Below the pieces are notes generated by a model that made no database searches, was not told the origin of the DNA, and saw nothing but the letters and a program-made list of their open reading frames with translations. A program made the translations under genes and the position numbers. Below are positions 1-7,453 of a stretch of DNA of 64,000 nt, one piece after another. The DNA is taken from positions 62,001-126,000 of the forward strand of contig NZ_CP107820.1 of NCBI RefSeq assembly GCF_036346295.1. Reading direction: 5' to 3'. Origin of the DNA: Streptomyces sp. NBC_00536. GTDB lineage: Bacteria; Actinomycetota; Actinomycetes; Streptomycetales; Streptomycetaceae. The first letter of the stretch is position 1. Every line of letters begins with the position of its first letter.

Positions 1-51
1 GGGCGTCCAGTCCGCCGGACGGGGCGGGGCGAGCAGGGTGGGTGCGTCCAT
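1..51 (-). CDS. 5' end of an unknown protein, cut by left edge
   Basis: An ATG at 51-49 on the minus strand is preceded by a good ribosome site, GGAGG (complement of 62-66), ten bases upstream. The 17 visible codons read MDAPTLLAPPRPADWTP and stay open to the left edge. Nothing can be said about function. The call rests only on the ribosome site, the open frame and its codon bias. The gene would run in the same direction as the phosphopantetheinyl transferase at 249-1001, about 200 bp downstream of it. Confidence 0.4.
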   Translation of the reverse strand, partial: MDAPTLLAPPRPADWTP

Positions 52-248
52 GACGGCATGACCTCCGTGAGGGTGGTGTGGTCCGTGAGGGTGATCGCGT
101 ACGGATGTGAGCGCGTGCGGGATGGGAGCGCGTGCGGGTGGGGGCCCGTACGCGTGATCACGTGCGGGTGCGGGCCCGTACGGACGAACGGCCGGAGCCG
201 GGGCCGCGGGCCGGTGAGGACGGGGCCGTGGCCCGGGAGGCGGGCCGG

Positions 249-1001
249 TCAGGATGCGGTCGGGGTGCCCAGCGGGAGGGCCCAGCACAGGACGCCCCGC
301 GGGAGCTTGCGGACGCTCACCCGCAGCCGCAGGGCGGGGCGGCTCGGGGCATGGGCCAGGAATCCGTCGGCGTCCGCGGTGAGCAACAGGTCGCGCAGGC
401 CCCGCAGTTCGGGGCCGAGGTGCGGGCTGAGGGCCTTGTACGCGGCCTCCTTGGCGGAGTACATCGCGAGCAGCCGCTGCTCCGCCGCGTCCCCCGCCTC
501 GTGCAGCGCGGCCGTCTCGGCCCCGCGCAGCACCAGGTGGGCCGCCCGCAGGGGCGGGCCGGTCAGCTCCAGGTCGACGCCCAGCGAGGAGAACCGCTCC
601 GAGGGCCCGGCCACGGCCACGGCGACCCCGTCGGAGTGGCTGATCGACGCCGAGATCCCGGCGGGCAGGAGCGGGCGCGACCCCTCGAACAGCACCGCGT
701 CGGCGGTCAGTCCCGCCGCGCGCAGCGCACGGTGCAGTGCGCCACGGCCGATCAGGAAGTCGGCCCGGCGCCGGGGCGGCATGTCCTTCGCCATCCGGCG
801 CTCGGCCTCGCGCACCGCCACGGGCGGCCCCTCGTGGACGGAACAGGTGCCGAAGCCGAGCCCCGGTTCGCGCGGCCTGGAGTCCGCCAGGGCGCGCGGC
901 AGTGTCAGTCGGGTCCTCAGCGGGGTCCCCATGGTCAGCACGACTGCCTTCCCCGTTCCTGTCGTTCCCGCATTGCGCTCCGGCAACTGGGCGAACCGCA
1001 T
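249..1001 (-). CDS. 4'-phosphopantetheinyl transferase, Sfp/EntD type
   Basis: This 250-residue protein should transfer the phosphopantetheine arm of coenzyme A to a serine of carrier proteins, making them active in polyketide or nonribosomal peptide synthesis. The family signature is visible: SISHSDG at about residues 119-125, the Mg-binding GVDLE at 141-145 and SAKEAAYK at 182-189. The length suits the Sfp group, though the first 30 residues look unconserved. The ATG at 1001 follows AAGGGGAG. It has no close co-directional partner downstream. Two carrier proteins in this window, the NRPS T domain near 10.9 kb and the stand-alone carrier at 48.3 kb, are plausible substrates by inference. Family assignment is secure, substrate is not. 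Confidence 0.9.
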   Translation of the reverse strand: MRFAQLPERNAGTTGTGKAVVLTMGTPLRTRLTLPRALADSRPREPGLGFGTCSVHEGPPVAVREAERRMAKDMPPRRRADFLIGRGALHRALRAAGLTADAVLFEGSRPLLPAGISASISHSDGVAVAVAGPSERFSSLGVDLELTGPPLRAAHLVLRGAETAALHEAGDAAEQRLLAMYSAKEAAYKALSPHLGPELRGLRDLLLTADADGFLAHAPSRPALRLRVSVRKLPRGVLCWALPLGTPTAS

Positions 1002-1246
1002 GCCGCTGCTCCCCTTGTACGATGCTCGGGTAACCGTGTTCCTTCGAGGAGGAAGAGGCCGCGCGGCGCGGATGCACTCCCGCGGGACCGAATTTCTTTT
1101 CCCGGAGGGGGCGGGGCGAGCCGTATCGGGGCTGGCTCGATACGCTATTGCGCCCGGTCGCTCCGATCGGGTAATCCGAAGTGCTTGACCAGGCAGGGGG
1201 ATGCTGCGAGCCTCTCTCCCATACGAATCAGAGGGGGCGGTTTCCA

Positions 1247-1753
1247 GTGACTGGTCCGCTGCACAGCGACTGGCCGGCAGTCGAAATCGATCCGCTCCGC
1301 CGCCTGAAGGTCATCGCCTCCGCATCGAAGTACCCGAGTTACGGCGAGCGTCTTTTCGACGCTCCTCTCGATGCCCTGTGGGCCGTCGCGTCCGATCTGG
1401 AACGGGAACTCCCGCATATCGTCCCGGGGCTGCGTTCCTTTGCCGTCACCGGATCCGAAGGATCCGGAAAGGACCGGCTGACGGGGCGGGCCGTCAGCGT
1501 TCTGGGCCACGGCGAGCACTTCGACATCGTGCTGCGACCGGGCTGGTGCCTCATGCAGAGCAAGGTGCTGGTCGGCGGCATGGCCGCCGTGGCCGAGGGC
1601 GAGCGCACCCGCTTCGCCTTCTACAGCAGCCTGCGCTTCCCCGGGGGCCGGTTCGTCGACCGCGTGCGCCAGCCGCGGGCGGAACAACGGACCGGCATGC
1701 TCTTCGACCGCTTGCAGCGGCGCCTGGACGCCCGCTCACCGGACGCCCGCTGA
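1247..1753 (+). CDS. SRPBCC (START-like) protein, copy 1
   Basis: A 168-residue protein with the N-terminal motif DPLRRLKVIASASKYPSYGE, a DAPLDALWAVASDLERELPH segment typical of SRPBCC/polyketide-cyclase-like folds, and a later PGWCLMQSKVLVGGMAAVAE block. SRPBCC proteins form a hydrophobic ligand pocket; no ligand can be named. The GTG at 1247 is chosen because GAGGGGG (1231-1237) precedes it and because the predicted start then lines up with the paralogue at 4965-5513. It converges on a sigma factor gene ending 13 bp away. The paralogue is likewise paired with a sigma factor. The stop codon lies inside a 15-bp tandem repeat. Confidence 0.75.
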   Translation: MTGPLHSDWPAVEIDPLRRLKVIASASKYPSYGERLFDAPLDALWAVASDLERELPHIVPGLRSFAVTGSEGSGKDRLTGRAVSVLGHGEHFDIVLRPGWCLMQSKVLVGGMAAVAEGERTRFAFYSSLRFPGGRFVDRVRQPRAEQRTGMLFDRLQRRLDARSPDAR

Positions 1754-1770
1754 CTGGACGCCCGCTCACT
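1726..1770. repeat. 15-bp tandem repeat, three copies, over two stop codons
   Basis: The unit GGACGCCCGCTCACC occurs three times head to tail (1726-1740, 1741-1755, 1756-1770) with two variant positions. It contains the TGA stop of the SRPBCC gene (1751-1753) and the last codons of the convergent sigma-factor gene. The unit is a multiple of three, so copy-number change keeps both frames and only alters the C-termini. Confidence 0.85.
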
Positions 1771-2302
1771 CCCAAGCGGAACGGAATGACCGGCGTGCCC
1801 GGAACAGCCGGGACCTGACCGTCCCCACCGGTACCACGAGGATCCTCGCGACCTCCTGTTCGTCCAGGCCGTCGATGTGCCGCAGGGTCAGCACCACCCG
1901 GTGTTCGGGTGCGAGGCGCCCCATCACGTCGGCGATGTCCGAGGCGAGCTGGAGGTCTTCCAGCGCCGGCTTCTCGTCCCAGTCCGCGGGCTGGGGGCCC
2001 TGCCGCTGACGCTGCTTGGCGTACTTGAGCGCCTCCCGGACGGCGATGGACCGGACCCACCCGAGGAACGCGGCCGGGGCCTTCAGCTGGCCGAGGTTGC
2101 GGAACACCGCGATGAGCGCCTCCTGCGCCGCGTCCGCGGCGTCCTGGAGCGCCACCGGTCCGCAGATCCGGCCGACGTACGGTGCGACGACGCCGAGGAG
2201 TTCGTCCATGGCCAGCGCATCGCCCCGCTGCGCGCCTTCCACGAGCCGGGCCAATTCCTCCATGTCCCAGCCGGTCGTCCGCGCGACTTCGATTTCGGCC
2301 AC
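1766..2302 (-). CDS. Sigma-70 family (ECF-like) sigma factor, copy 1
   Basis: The protein has sigma region 2 (AYVGRICGP..DAADAAQEALIAVF..LGWVRSIAVREAL) and region 4 (MGRLAPEHRVVLTLRHIDGL..VGTVRSRLFRARRSFR), the layout of a small group-4 sigma factor that would direct RNA polymerase to its own promoters. I start it at GTG 2302 behind GGGGGC; an in-frame ATG at 2407 exists, but the 35 extra codons are AT-rich and look untranslated. No anti-sigma factor gene is nearby; the convergent neighbour is an SRPBCC protein instead. A paralogous pair lies at 4360-5513. The upstream carboxylesterase reads the same way, 292 bp off. Confidence 0.85.
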   Translation of the reverse strand: MAEIEVARTTGWDMEELARLVEGAQRGDALAMDELLGVVAPYVGRICGPVALQDAADAAQEALIAVFRNLGQLKAPAAFLGWVRSIAVREALKYAKQRQRQGPQPADWDEKPALEDLQLASDIADVMGRLAPEHRVVLTLRHIDGLDEQEVARILVVPVGTVRSRLFRARRSFRSAWE

Positions 2303-2594
2303 TGCGCCCCCATTGTCGGTATTCGTATCGCCGGACGGGGGCGGCGCCAAACCGTGCGATTGTTCAATGCCCAACAAAAGATGTCTGGAGCATGAAATGT
2401 GGAACATATAGAGCGCTGCTTATGATTAACCCGTGAGTAACCTTCTGCGGACAGCCGTATTGAGGTCATTCAACCCCCGTCGCGACCAAAATCCGGCCAT
2501 GCGCAGCAGCAGCCACCCTAACATCAGGAAGTTGACCTGTTCCAAACAACTTCCGCGATCTGAGACGGCCGCCGCTCCTGCGCGGGAAAGGCGT

Positions 2595-4139
2595 TTACCG
2601 CGGTTCCAGCGCAGTGAAGGAGTGGTTCCGCCACACCTTCCGGGAGGCCGCCACCGGGTCCCCCAGCAGAGCGTCTTCGCAGTCGAAAACCTTCGACAGC
2701 CGGTCCGCCGCCCGGTATCCGGGCCAGCCCGGATCTCCGTACAGGGCGAACCTCGCCCAGGCCGACTGCATCCGCTCCGAGAGCGCGCCGGCCGCCGCCG
2801 GAGCGCTCTCCCCCAGCATCTGCCGGGCGAGCGGAGCGTCCAGGGTCCCGAACACCAGCGGTACGTCCAGACCGTGACAGGCACCCAGCCGCCCCCCGGA
2901 CACCGGGGCCGGCCAGCGCAGTTCGTAGGCGTACGCCACACCGCCCGCCGCCACCTGGGCCTCCAGCAGCTGCACCGTCGGCATCCGGCACATCCAGTCG
3001 GACATCACCGTCTCGTACAGCTCCTCGGCGCCCGCCCCCGGGTAGGCCCGGCGGTACGCGCTCCCCCCGCCGCCGCCCGGCCCGAACACCCGCAGGGCCG
3101 TGTCCGCCCGGTCGCCACTCACCTCGCCGAACTCCCCGCGCTTGGCCATGAACAGCCGGTACTCGTCCCGGTTGTGACCGAACATCAGGGCCAGGTCACG
3201 GGCCGCCCCCTGGGCGACCGCCTCCCACGGGGTGCGCGGCAGCGACTCCCCGTCGACCACCGGCGAGAACACGGTCTCCGCGTGCGCCACCGTGCCCCAC
3301 TGCTCCGCGTGTTCGCCCCGCGCGGCGAACACCTGGTCCGCGGCCCGCACGAGCAAGTGCGGATCAGTGTCCCGGAGCGCCCGCGCCGTGGCCGGAGCGC
3401 CCACGCGGGCGCCCACGGCCCCGGCGATCCGCGAGGCCAGCTCCGGGGTGAAGTACGAGCCGGGCACGCTCTGCGCCACCGCCTGGTGGAAGAGCCCCGC
3501 GGCCGCGGGCATCGCCAGCAGGGCCGCGATCGACCCGGCTCCGGCGGACTCGCCGAACAGCGTCACGTCGTCCGGTGCGCCGCCGAAGGCCGCGATGTTC
3601 TCCCGCACCCACCGCAGGGCCGCGATCTGGTCGAGCAGGCCGCGGTTGGCCGGGGCTCCGGCGAGCTGCCCGAACCCCTCCATCCCCACCCGGTAGTTGA
3701 AGGTCACCACCACCACGTCCCGGCGGGCGAGGCGCGCCCCGTCGTACACCGGGTCCGCCGCGCTGCCGAACACGTAGGCGCCGCCGTGGAACCACACCAT
3801 CACGGGCAGTGCGACGGACCCGAGCGCCGGAGACCACACGTTGACCGTCAGACAGTCCGGAGCCCGGTCGACCGCCGCCCCGCCGGCGCCGCCCGCAGCC
3901 GCCCGCGGGCTCATCCGGTCGTACTGCGGCGGTGGCGGCCCGAACTCCAGCGCCGGCCGGACCCCGTCCCACGGCGCCGCCGGCTCCGGCGCGGCGAAGC
4001 GCAGCGCGCCGAAGGGCGGGCGCGCGTAGGGGATGCCCCGGAAGACGGCGATCCCGTCCTCGACCCGGCCCCGCACCACGCCCTGACCGGTGCGCACCTC
4101 GGGATGACGTTCCTTCTCCACTGTCCTCGGCCCCTTCAC
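2595..4139 (-). CDS. Type-B carboxylesterase
   Basis: A roughly 510-residue alpha/beta hydrolase of the carboxylesterase/para-nitrobenzyl esterase family, hydrolysing carboxylic esters. Visible: FRGIPYARPPFGALRF near the N-terminus, the oxyanion-hole HGGAYVFG at about 115, the nucleophile motif GESAGAGS at about 195-202, and the catalytic-histidine region ACHGLDVPLVFG at about 420. No signal peptide, so probably cytoplasmic. The start is uncertain: GTG 4139 and GTG 4119 lie in a 19-bp tandem duplication (4122-4159), each copy containing a GAGG-like ribosome site. It sits between two sigma-factor/SRPBCC pairs and is divergent from the second; a role linked to them is an inference. Confidence 0.9.
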   Translation of the reverse strand: MKGPRTVEKERHPEVRTGQGVVRGRVEDGIAVFRGIPYARPPFGALRFAAPEPAAPWDGVRPALEFGPPPPQYDRMSPRAAAGGAGGAAVDRAPDCLTVNVWSPALGSVALPVMVWFHGGAYVFGSAADPVYDGARLARRDVVVVTFNYRVGMEGFGQLAGAPANRGLLDQIAALRWVRENIAAFGGAPDDVTLFGESAGAGSIAALLAMPAAAGLFHQAVAQSVPGSYFTPELASRIAGAVGARVGAPATARALRDTDPHLLVRAADQVFAARGEHAEQWGTVAHAETVFSPVVDGESLPRTPWEAVAQGAARDLALMFGHNRDEYRLFMAKRGEFGEVSGDRADTALRVFGPGGGGGSAYRRAYPGAGAEELYETVMSDWMCRMPTVQLLEAQVAAGGVAYAYELRWPAPVSGGRLGACHGLDVPLVFGTLDAPLARQMLGESAPAAAGALSERMQSAWARFALYGDPGWPGYRAADRLSKVFDCEDALLGDPVAASRKVWRNHSFTALEPR

Positions 4140-4159
4140 GTGTCCTCGGCCCCTTCACG
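4122..4159. repeat. 19-bp perfect tandem duplication at esterase start
   Basis: TGTCCTCGGCCCCTTCACG is present twice head to tail (4122-4140 and 4141-4159). In esterase orientation each copy carries a start-like GTG and GAGGAC, so the duplication has doubled the translation-start region. It makes the exact esterase start ambiguous. Confidence 0.85.
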
Positions 4160-4204
4160 GCTCCGGCGGCATGTCCGACACCAGGGAAGAGGCCGTCCGG
4201 GCTC

Positions 4205-4263
4205 CGGACACTCCCCCGGTCTCCGATTCCTGCGAGCAAATGGGCGGACCGATGGAGTGTCCG
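4205..4263. promoter_or_regulatory. Long-range inverted repeat between esterase and sigma gene
   Basis: CGGACACTCC (4205-4214) and its exact complement GGAGTGTCCG (4254-4263) are separated by 39 bp in the divergent intergenic region of the esterase and sigma-factor copy 2. The spacing suits two operator half-sites or a looped site rather than a hairpin. No regulator can be assigned from sequence. Confidence 0.4.
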
Positions 4264-4359
4264 CTCTGTTTTGCGCCTCTGTCCCTATGAAGCACCGTGC
4301 GGTCTGCGCCGCCTGCGTGCGGACGGAGCGATGCCCCACGCGACGGAGGAGAGCGGCAG

Positions 4360-4968
4360 ATGAGAGCAGTCGACACAGCGGCCCGGCGTCAGGAGCCGGA
4401 CACGCCACGGCCGAAGGAGCCCGACCCCGGACGCGCCCGCCCGTCCGCGGTCGGCCCGGAGGCCGGGCCCTGGGAGCCCGCCGCCCGGCTGGTGCGCGCC
4501 GCCCAGGCCGGTGACGTGCTGGCCGTCAACGACCTGATCACCCTGCTGACCCCGTACGTCAGCCGGCTCTGCCGCCCGATCGCCCTCGCCGACAGTGCGG
4601 ACGCGGTACAGGAGTCCCTGATCGCCGTCTTCCAGGGCCTGCCCCGGCTGAAGGACCCGACCGCCCTGTACGGCTGGGTCCGCACCATCACCGTGCGCGA
4701 GGCGGTGCGGGTCGCGCGGCGGGCCCGACGGGAGACCCCGTGGGGCGAGTTCGACGACGTACCCGGCCCGCGCGACACGGAACTGGCCTGCGAGGTCCAC
4801 GACGTCCTGCGCCGGATGTCCGCCGAGCACCGCGCGGTGCTGACGCTGCGCGAACTCGAAGGGCTGGACGAACGCGCGGCCAGCGATGCCCTGAACATCC
4901 CCTGTGGCACGGTGAAGTCGAGACTGCACCGGGCCCGCAACAGCTTTCGGAAGGCGTGGACACGATGA
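4360..4968 (+). CDS. Sigma-70 family (ECF-like) sigma factor, copy 2
   Basis: A 202-residue small sigma factor. After a Pro/Glu-rich N-terminus of about 45 residues come region 2 (YVSRLCRPIALADSADAVQE..LIAVFQGL..LYGWVRTITVREAV) and region 4 (LRRMSAEHRAVLTLRELEGL..IPCGTVKSRLHRARNSFRKAW). The ATG at 4360 follows GGAGGAGAG at a proper distance; an upstream in-frame start at 4297 has no ribosome site. The stop overlaps the start of the SRPBCC paralogue by ATGA, so the two are translationally coupled. Together they are a second copy of the pair at 1247-2302. No anti-sigma gene is seen. Confidence 0.88.
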   Translation: MRAVDTAARRQEPDTPRPKEPDPGRARPSAVGPEAGPWEPAARLVRAAQAGDVLAVNDLITLLTPYVSRLCRPIALADSADAVQESLIAVFQGLPRLKDPTALYGWVRTITVREAVRVARRARRETPWGEFDDVPGPRDTELACEVHDVLRRMSAEHRAVLTLRELEGLDERAASDALNIPCGTVKSRLHRARNSFRKAWTR

Positions 4969-5513
4969 CCACCGGCTGGCCCACGACAGAACTCGACCCC
5001 GTCCGGCGGCTGCGCGTCATGGCCGCCGGGCTGGGCGCCGTCATGTACGTGGAGGAGTACGTCGACGCTCCTCCCGAAGCCGTGTGGGACGTGGCGGGCG
5101 ACCTGGAGGGGGAGCTGCCCCACCTGGTGCCGACCCTCCGGGCGTTCCGCATGCTCCCGGGCCACCGGTCCGGGGGGCTCGGGGGGCCCGGGCACGGGCG
5201 GGGCTGGGGCTGGGCGCACGGTCCCCTCGGCTACCGGGCCCGGTTCGACGTCCTGCTCCAGCCCGGCTACTGCCTGATGCAGAGCAGGCGGGTGATCGGC
5301 GGGATGGCCGCGGTCGCGGAGGGCGACGGCACGCGGTTCGCGGTGCTCGGCGGCGTACGGGGTGGCGGTTACGAGGCCAGGGCGCTGCGCGCGCTGTGCG
5401 CCCTGGGGGATGACCGCGGGCGGCGCATGATCGCCCGGGCCCGGCGGCGTATCGACGCCCGTGCCGAGGGCCGTAACCAGGCCCGTGACGAGGGCCGTTC
5501 GCAGGGCTCCTGA
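4965..5513 (+). CDS. SRPBCC (START-like) protein, copy 2
   Basis: A 182-residue paralogue of the 1247-1753 product, matching it in the DPVRRLRVMAAGLGA N-terminus, the DAPPEAVWDVAGDLEGELPH segment and the PGYCLMQSRRVIGGMAAVAE block. A Gly-rich insertion (about residues 65-85) is specific to this copy and the C-terminus is an Arg/Glu-rich tail with an imperfect repeat. The ATG overlaps the sigma-factor stop by four bases (ATGA). Close coupling to a sigma factor in both copies suggests the SRPBCC protein senses a hydrophobic ligand or otherwise acts with the sigma factor; this is inference. Confidence 0.75.
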   Translation: MTTGWPTTELDPVRRLRVMAAGLGAVMYVEEYVDAPPEAVWDVAGDLEGELPHLVPTLRAFRMLPGHRSGGLGGPGHGRGWGWAHGPLGYRARFDVLLQPGYCLMQSRRVIGGMAAVAEGDGTRFAVLGGVRGGGYEARALRALCALGDDRGRRMIARARRRIDARAEGRNQARDEGRSQGS

Positions 5514-5580
5514 GGCGGCGGCAGGATCCCGGCGGGACGCGCGGGCCGGCCTGGAAGGGCGGCGGCTGCGCCGGGCGTCT

Positions 5581-5740
5581 CGGGGCTCCGCCCCGAACCC
5601 CGCTCCTCAAACGCCGGAGGGGCTGGTTTTGCTCCGCCGTCGGAGGGTGCGGCTCGACCGCCCGAGGGGCTGGATTTGGCCCCGCCGTCGGAGGGTGTGC
5701 GGCTCGCCCGCCCGAGGGGCTGGATATGGCCCCGCCGGGA
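5581..5740. repeat. Hairpin plus three degenerate ~50-bp repeats
   Basis: The 251-bp gap 5514-5764 starts with a short hairpin, CGGGGC-TCC-GCCCCG at 5581-5595, then a segment with CGGAGGGGCTGG-type cores at about 5614, 5661 and 5711, each followed by a CTCCGCC- or CCCCGCC-type block. Hairpin plus GGAGGGGCTG segments of this kind are dispersed between genes in many Streptomyces genomes. It probably ends transcription of the sigma/SRPBCC operon; no gene is seen here. Confidence 0.6.
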
Positions 5741-5764
5741 AGGGGTGCGCGGCCGGGTCGGCGG

Positions 5765-6424
5765 TCAGCCGGCCCGGCGGGGCGGGGGTCGGCGGCGTGG
5801 GGGGAGGTCCCGGGCCGGGTCGCGGACGGTCCGTATCGCCGTCGTGACGAGCAGCGCGGTGCCGGCGAGCAGGAAGCCGGCCTCCCACCACCACATCAGG
5901 TCGCGCTTGGTCCCGAGGAGCGGGCCGACCACGCCGTCCGGCGAGTAGACGACCGTGAGGTGCGCTCCGTGCGGCGCGGGGCAAGGACCGGTCCCGGGGA
6001 GGTGCTCGTCGGCGCCGTTGGGCAGGTCGATCCAGCACTGCCCGTACGTCATCCCGTGCGCGCCGGTGGCCGTGGAGGAGTAGGCGACCGTGGCCGTGCC
6101 CTGTGCTCCGGCGACGGCGAGGAAGGCGTCCGGTGCGTGCACTCCGCCGACGACCATGAGGAGGCCGCCGGCCCAGTAGGCCGTCCTGGTCCGGCGGGGT
6201 ACGGGCCCGCCCCCGTAGACGATCTTGCGCAGTACCCACGCATACAGCGCCCACAGCGCGAGGAGGCCGAAGACGATGCCCACGCCGAGGTCGAACATCG
6301 TGAGCCCGGTCGTGCTCACCACGGCCACGACCACGATCACGCCCCACGCCACGGCCATCCGCCGCGGGCCGGGAACGCGCCCCGCAGCCGGGGCCCGCAC
6401 CGGCTGCTTGCGTCCGCCGCTCAT
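5765..6424 (-). CDS. Small integral membrane protein
   Basis: A 219-residue protein with four likely membrane segments: MAVAWGVIVVVAVVSTTGL and GIVFGLLALWALYAWVL near the N-terminus, TAYWAGGLLMVVGGVH in the middle and EAGFLLAGTALLVTTAI near the C-terminus. An extracytoplasmic stretch between the third and fourth segments holds a conserved-looking QCWIDLPNGADEHLPG sequence with a Cys and ends in YSPDGVVGPLLGTKRDL. The tail is Arg/Pro-rich. I do not recognise a family with a known function. It follows the DUF3224 gene by 5 bp in the same direction, so the two are probably co-transcribed. Confidence 0.65.
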   Translation of the reverse strand: MSGGRKQPVRAPAAGRVPGPRRMAVAWGVIVVVAVVSTTGLTMFDLGVGIVFGLLALWALYAWVLRKIVYGGGPVPRRTRTAYWAGGLLMVVGGVHAPDAFLAVAGAQGTATVAYSSTATGAHGMTYGQCWIDLPNGADEHLPGTGPCPAPHGAHLTVVYSPDGVVGPLLGTKRDLMWWWEAGFLLAGTALLVTTAIRTVRDPARDLPPRRRPPPRRAG

Positions 6425-6429
6425 CCCGC

Positions 6430-6837
6430 TCAGCCGAGCTCGTAGTCGAACCACATGCGGTGCGTGCCATCGGCGTCGACGGCCATCCCGCCCGCGCCGG
6501 TGATGCCGGCCAGCTCGCCGGTGCCGCTGGAGGGCACGATGGTGAAGAACTCCGCGGTGCGGTCGGCCCCGGAGGTGGTCGCCGAGTGCGCGAAGTTGAA
6601 GGAACCTTCGCGGCCCGCCAGCGAGCCTTCGAAGGACTCCATGGCCACATAGGTGCCGACCCCGGTCGACTGGTCGAACGCGGCGGTGAACAGGGTCGCC
6701 GAGCGCCCCGCGACCTCCCCCTCGAAGTGCTTCTCCATCGTCGCGACGCCCACCGGCATCCCGGTGGACACGGCCGGTTCCGGCCGCAACTCGGCGGGGG
6801 TGAATCCTGTGACGGTGAACGTTGCCGTAGCTCTCAT
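6430..6837 (-). CDS. DUF3224 domain protein
   Basis: A 135-residue protein fitting the DUF3224 family: it starts MRATATFTVTGFTPAEL, has EGEVAGRSATLFTAAFD and YVAMESFEGSLAGREGSFNFAHS blocks, and ends with the typical GITGAGGMAVDADGTHRMWF. The family is a small beta-barrel resembling allene-oxide-cyclase folds with no established reaction. No signal peptide is seen. The stop is five bases from the start of the membrane protein gene at 5765-6424, suggesting one transcript. Confidence 0.85.
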   Translation of the reverse strand: MRATATFTVTGFTPAELRPEPAVSTGMPVGVATMEKHFEGEVAGRSATLFTAAFDQSTGVGTYVAMESFEGSLAGREGSFNFAHSATTSGADRTAEFFTIVPSSGTGELAGITGAGGMAVDADGTHRMWFDYELG

Positions 6838-6927
6838 GTACCGACGGTACCGAGGGGGTCTGACAACGACCGCCGACGCGGGTCCGGGAGGACGGCCGCT
6901 GCCCGGGCGCCGGTGGACCGGGCGGGG

Positions 6928-7365
6928 CTAGGACGAGGTCAGCGACGACACCTCGATGGCGGCCGGGTCGGCGTCGGTCCGGTGCCACAGCTGGCCGGTC
7001 TCGGACCGGCGGGCCAGTCCGAAGCCGGCGAGTGCCCGCAGGTGCCTGACCACGGTGGGCGCCGTGAACCCGGCGGCGATGCACAGCTCCGCGACGCTCG
7101 CCCCCGCAGGCCCGGAGCCCCGTAGGCCCTGCCAGGTGCGCGCGGCGGGCAGCCCCAGGCCACCGCTGCTCACCGGGACCGTGAACACGGGGGCCGGACC
7201 GGTGTCCTCCACGGACCTCGTGGAGGACACGACCTCCATGGCCTGCGCGGCCGGTGACCGCCGCTTGCGGGGCGAACTGCCCGGCAGCCGCAGTGGCGCC
7301 CGGCCCACCGGGCGGGGTGTCCGGTTCACCTCACGGTGCTTGCGGCCCTTCTGACGACGGCTCAT
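6928..7365 (-). CDS. Winged-helix DNA-binding protein
   Basis: A 145-residue protein. The first 50 residues are basic (MSRRQKGRKHREVNRTPRP..PRKRRS) and probably disordered. The C-terminal part reads GPAGASVAELCIAAGFTAPTVVRHLRALAGFGLARRSETGQLWHRT, a winged helix-turn-helix like ArsR/MarR-type regulators or replication-initiator-type domains. No effector domain or metal-binding cysteine pattern is visible. The ATG at 7365 is chosen because it starts the basic segment; a longer frame upstream has no good ribosome site. It stands alone, with short gaps to both neighbours. Confidence 0.6.
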   Translation of the reverse strand: MSRRQKGRKHREVNRTPRPVGRAPLRLPGSSPRKRRSPAAQAMEVVSSTRSVEDTGPAPVFTVPVSSGGLGLPAARTWQGLRGSGPAGASVAELCIAAGFTAPTVVRHLRALAGFGLARRSETGQLWHRTDADPAAIEVSSLTSS

Positions 7366-7453
7366 CCCCGTCTCGTCCCTTCCTCGGTGGTGATGACACG
7401 GAGGGAACGAGTGAGCGGCGGGCAAGTGACTGTCGGCGGGGCGCCCTCCCGTT

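Noticed and set aside
58..1250. Two long plus-strand frames over the phosphopantetheinyl transferase region.
   Set aside because: They are Arg/Ala/Pro-rich shadow frames without domains, opposite a gene with clear motifs.
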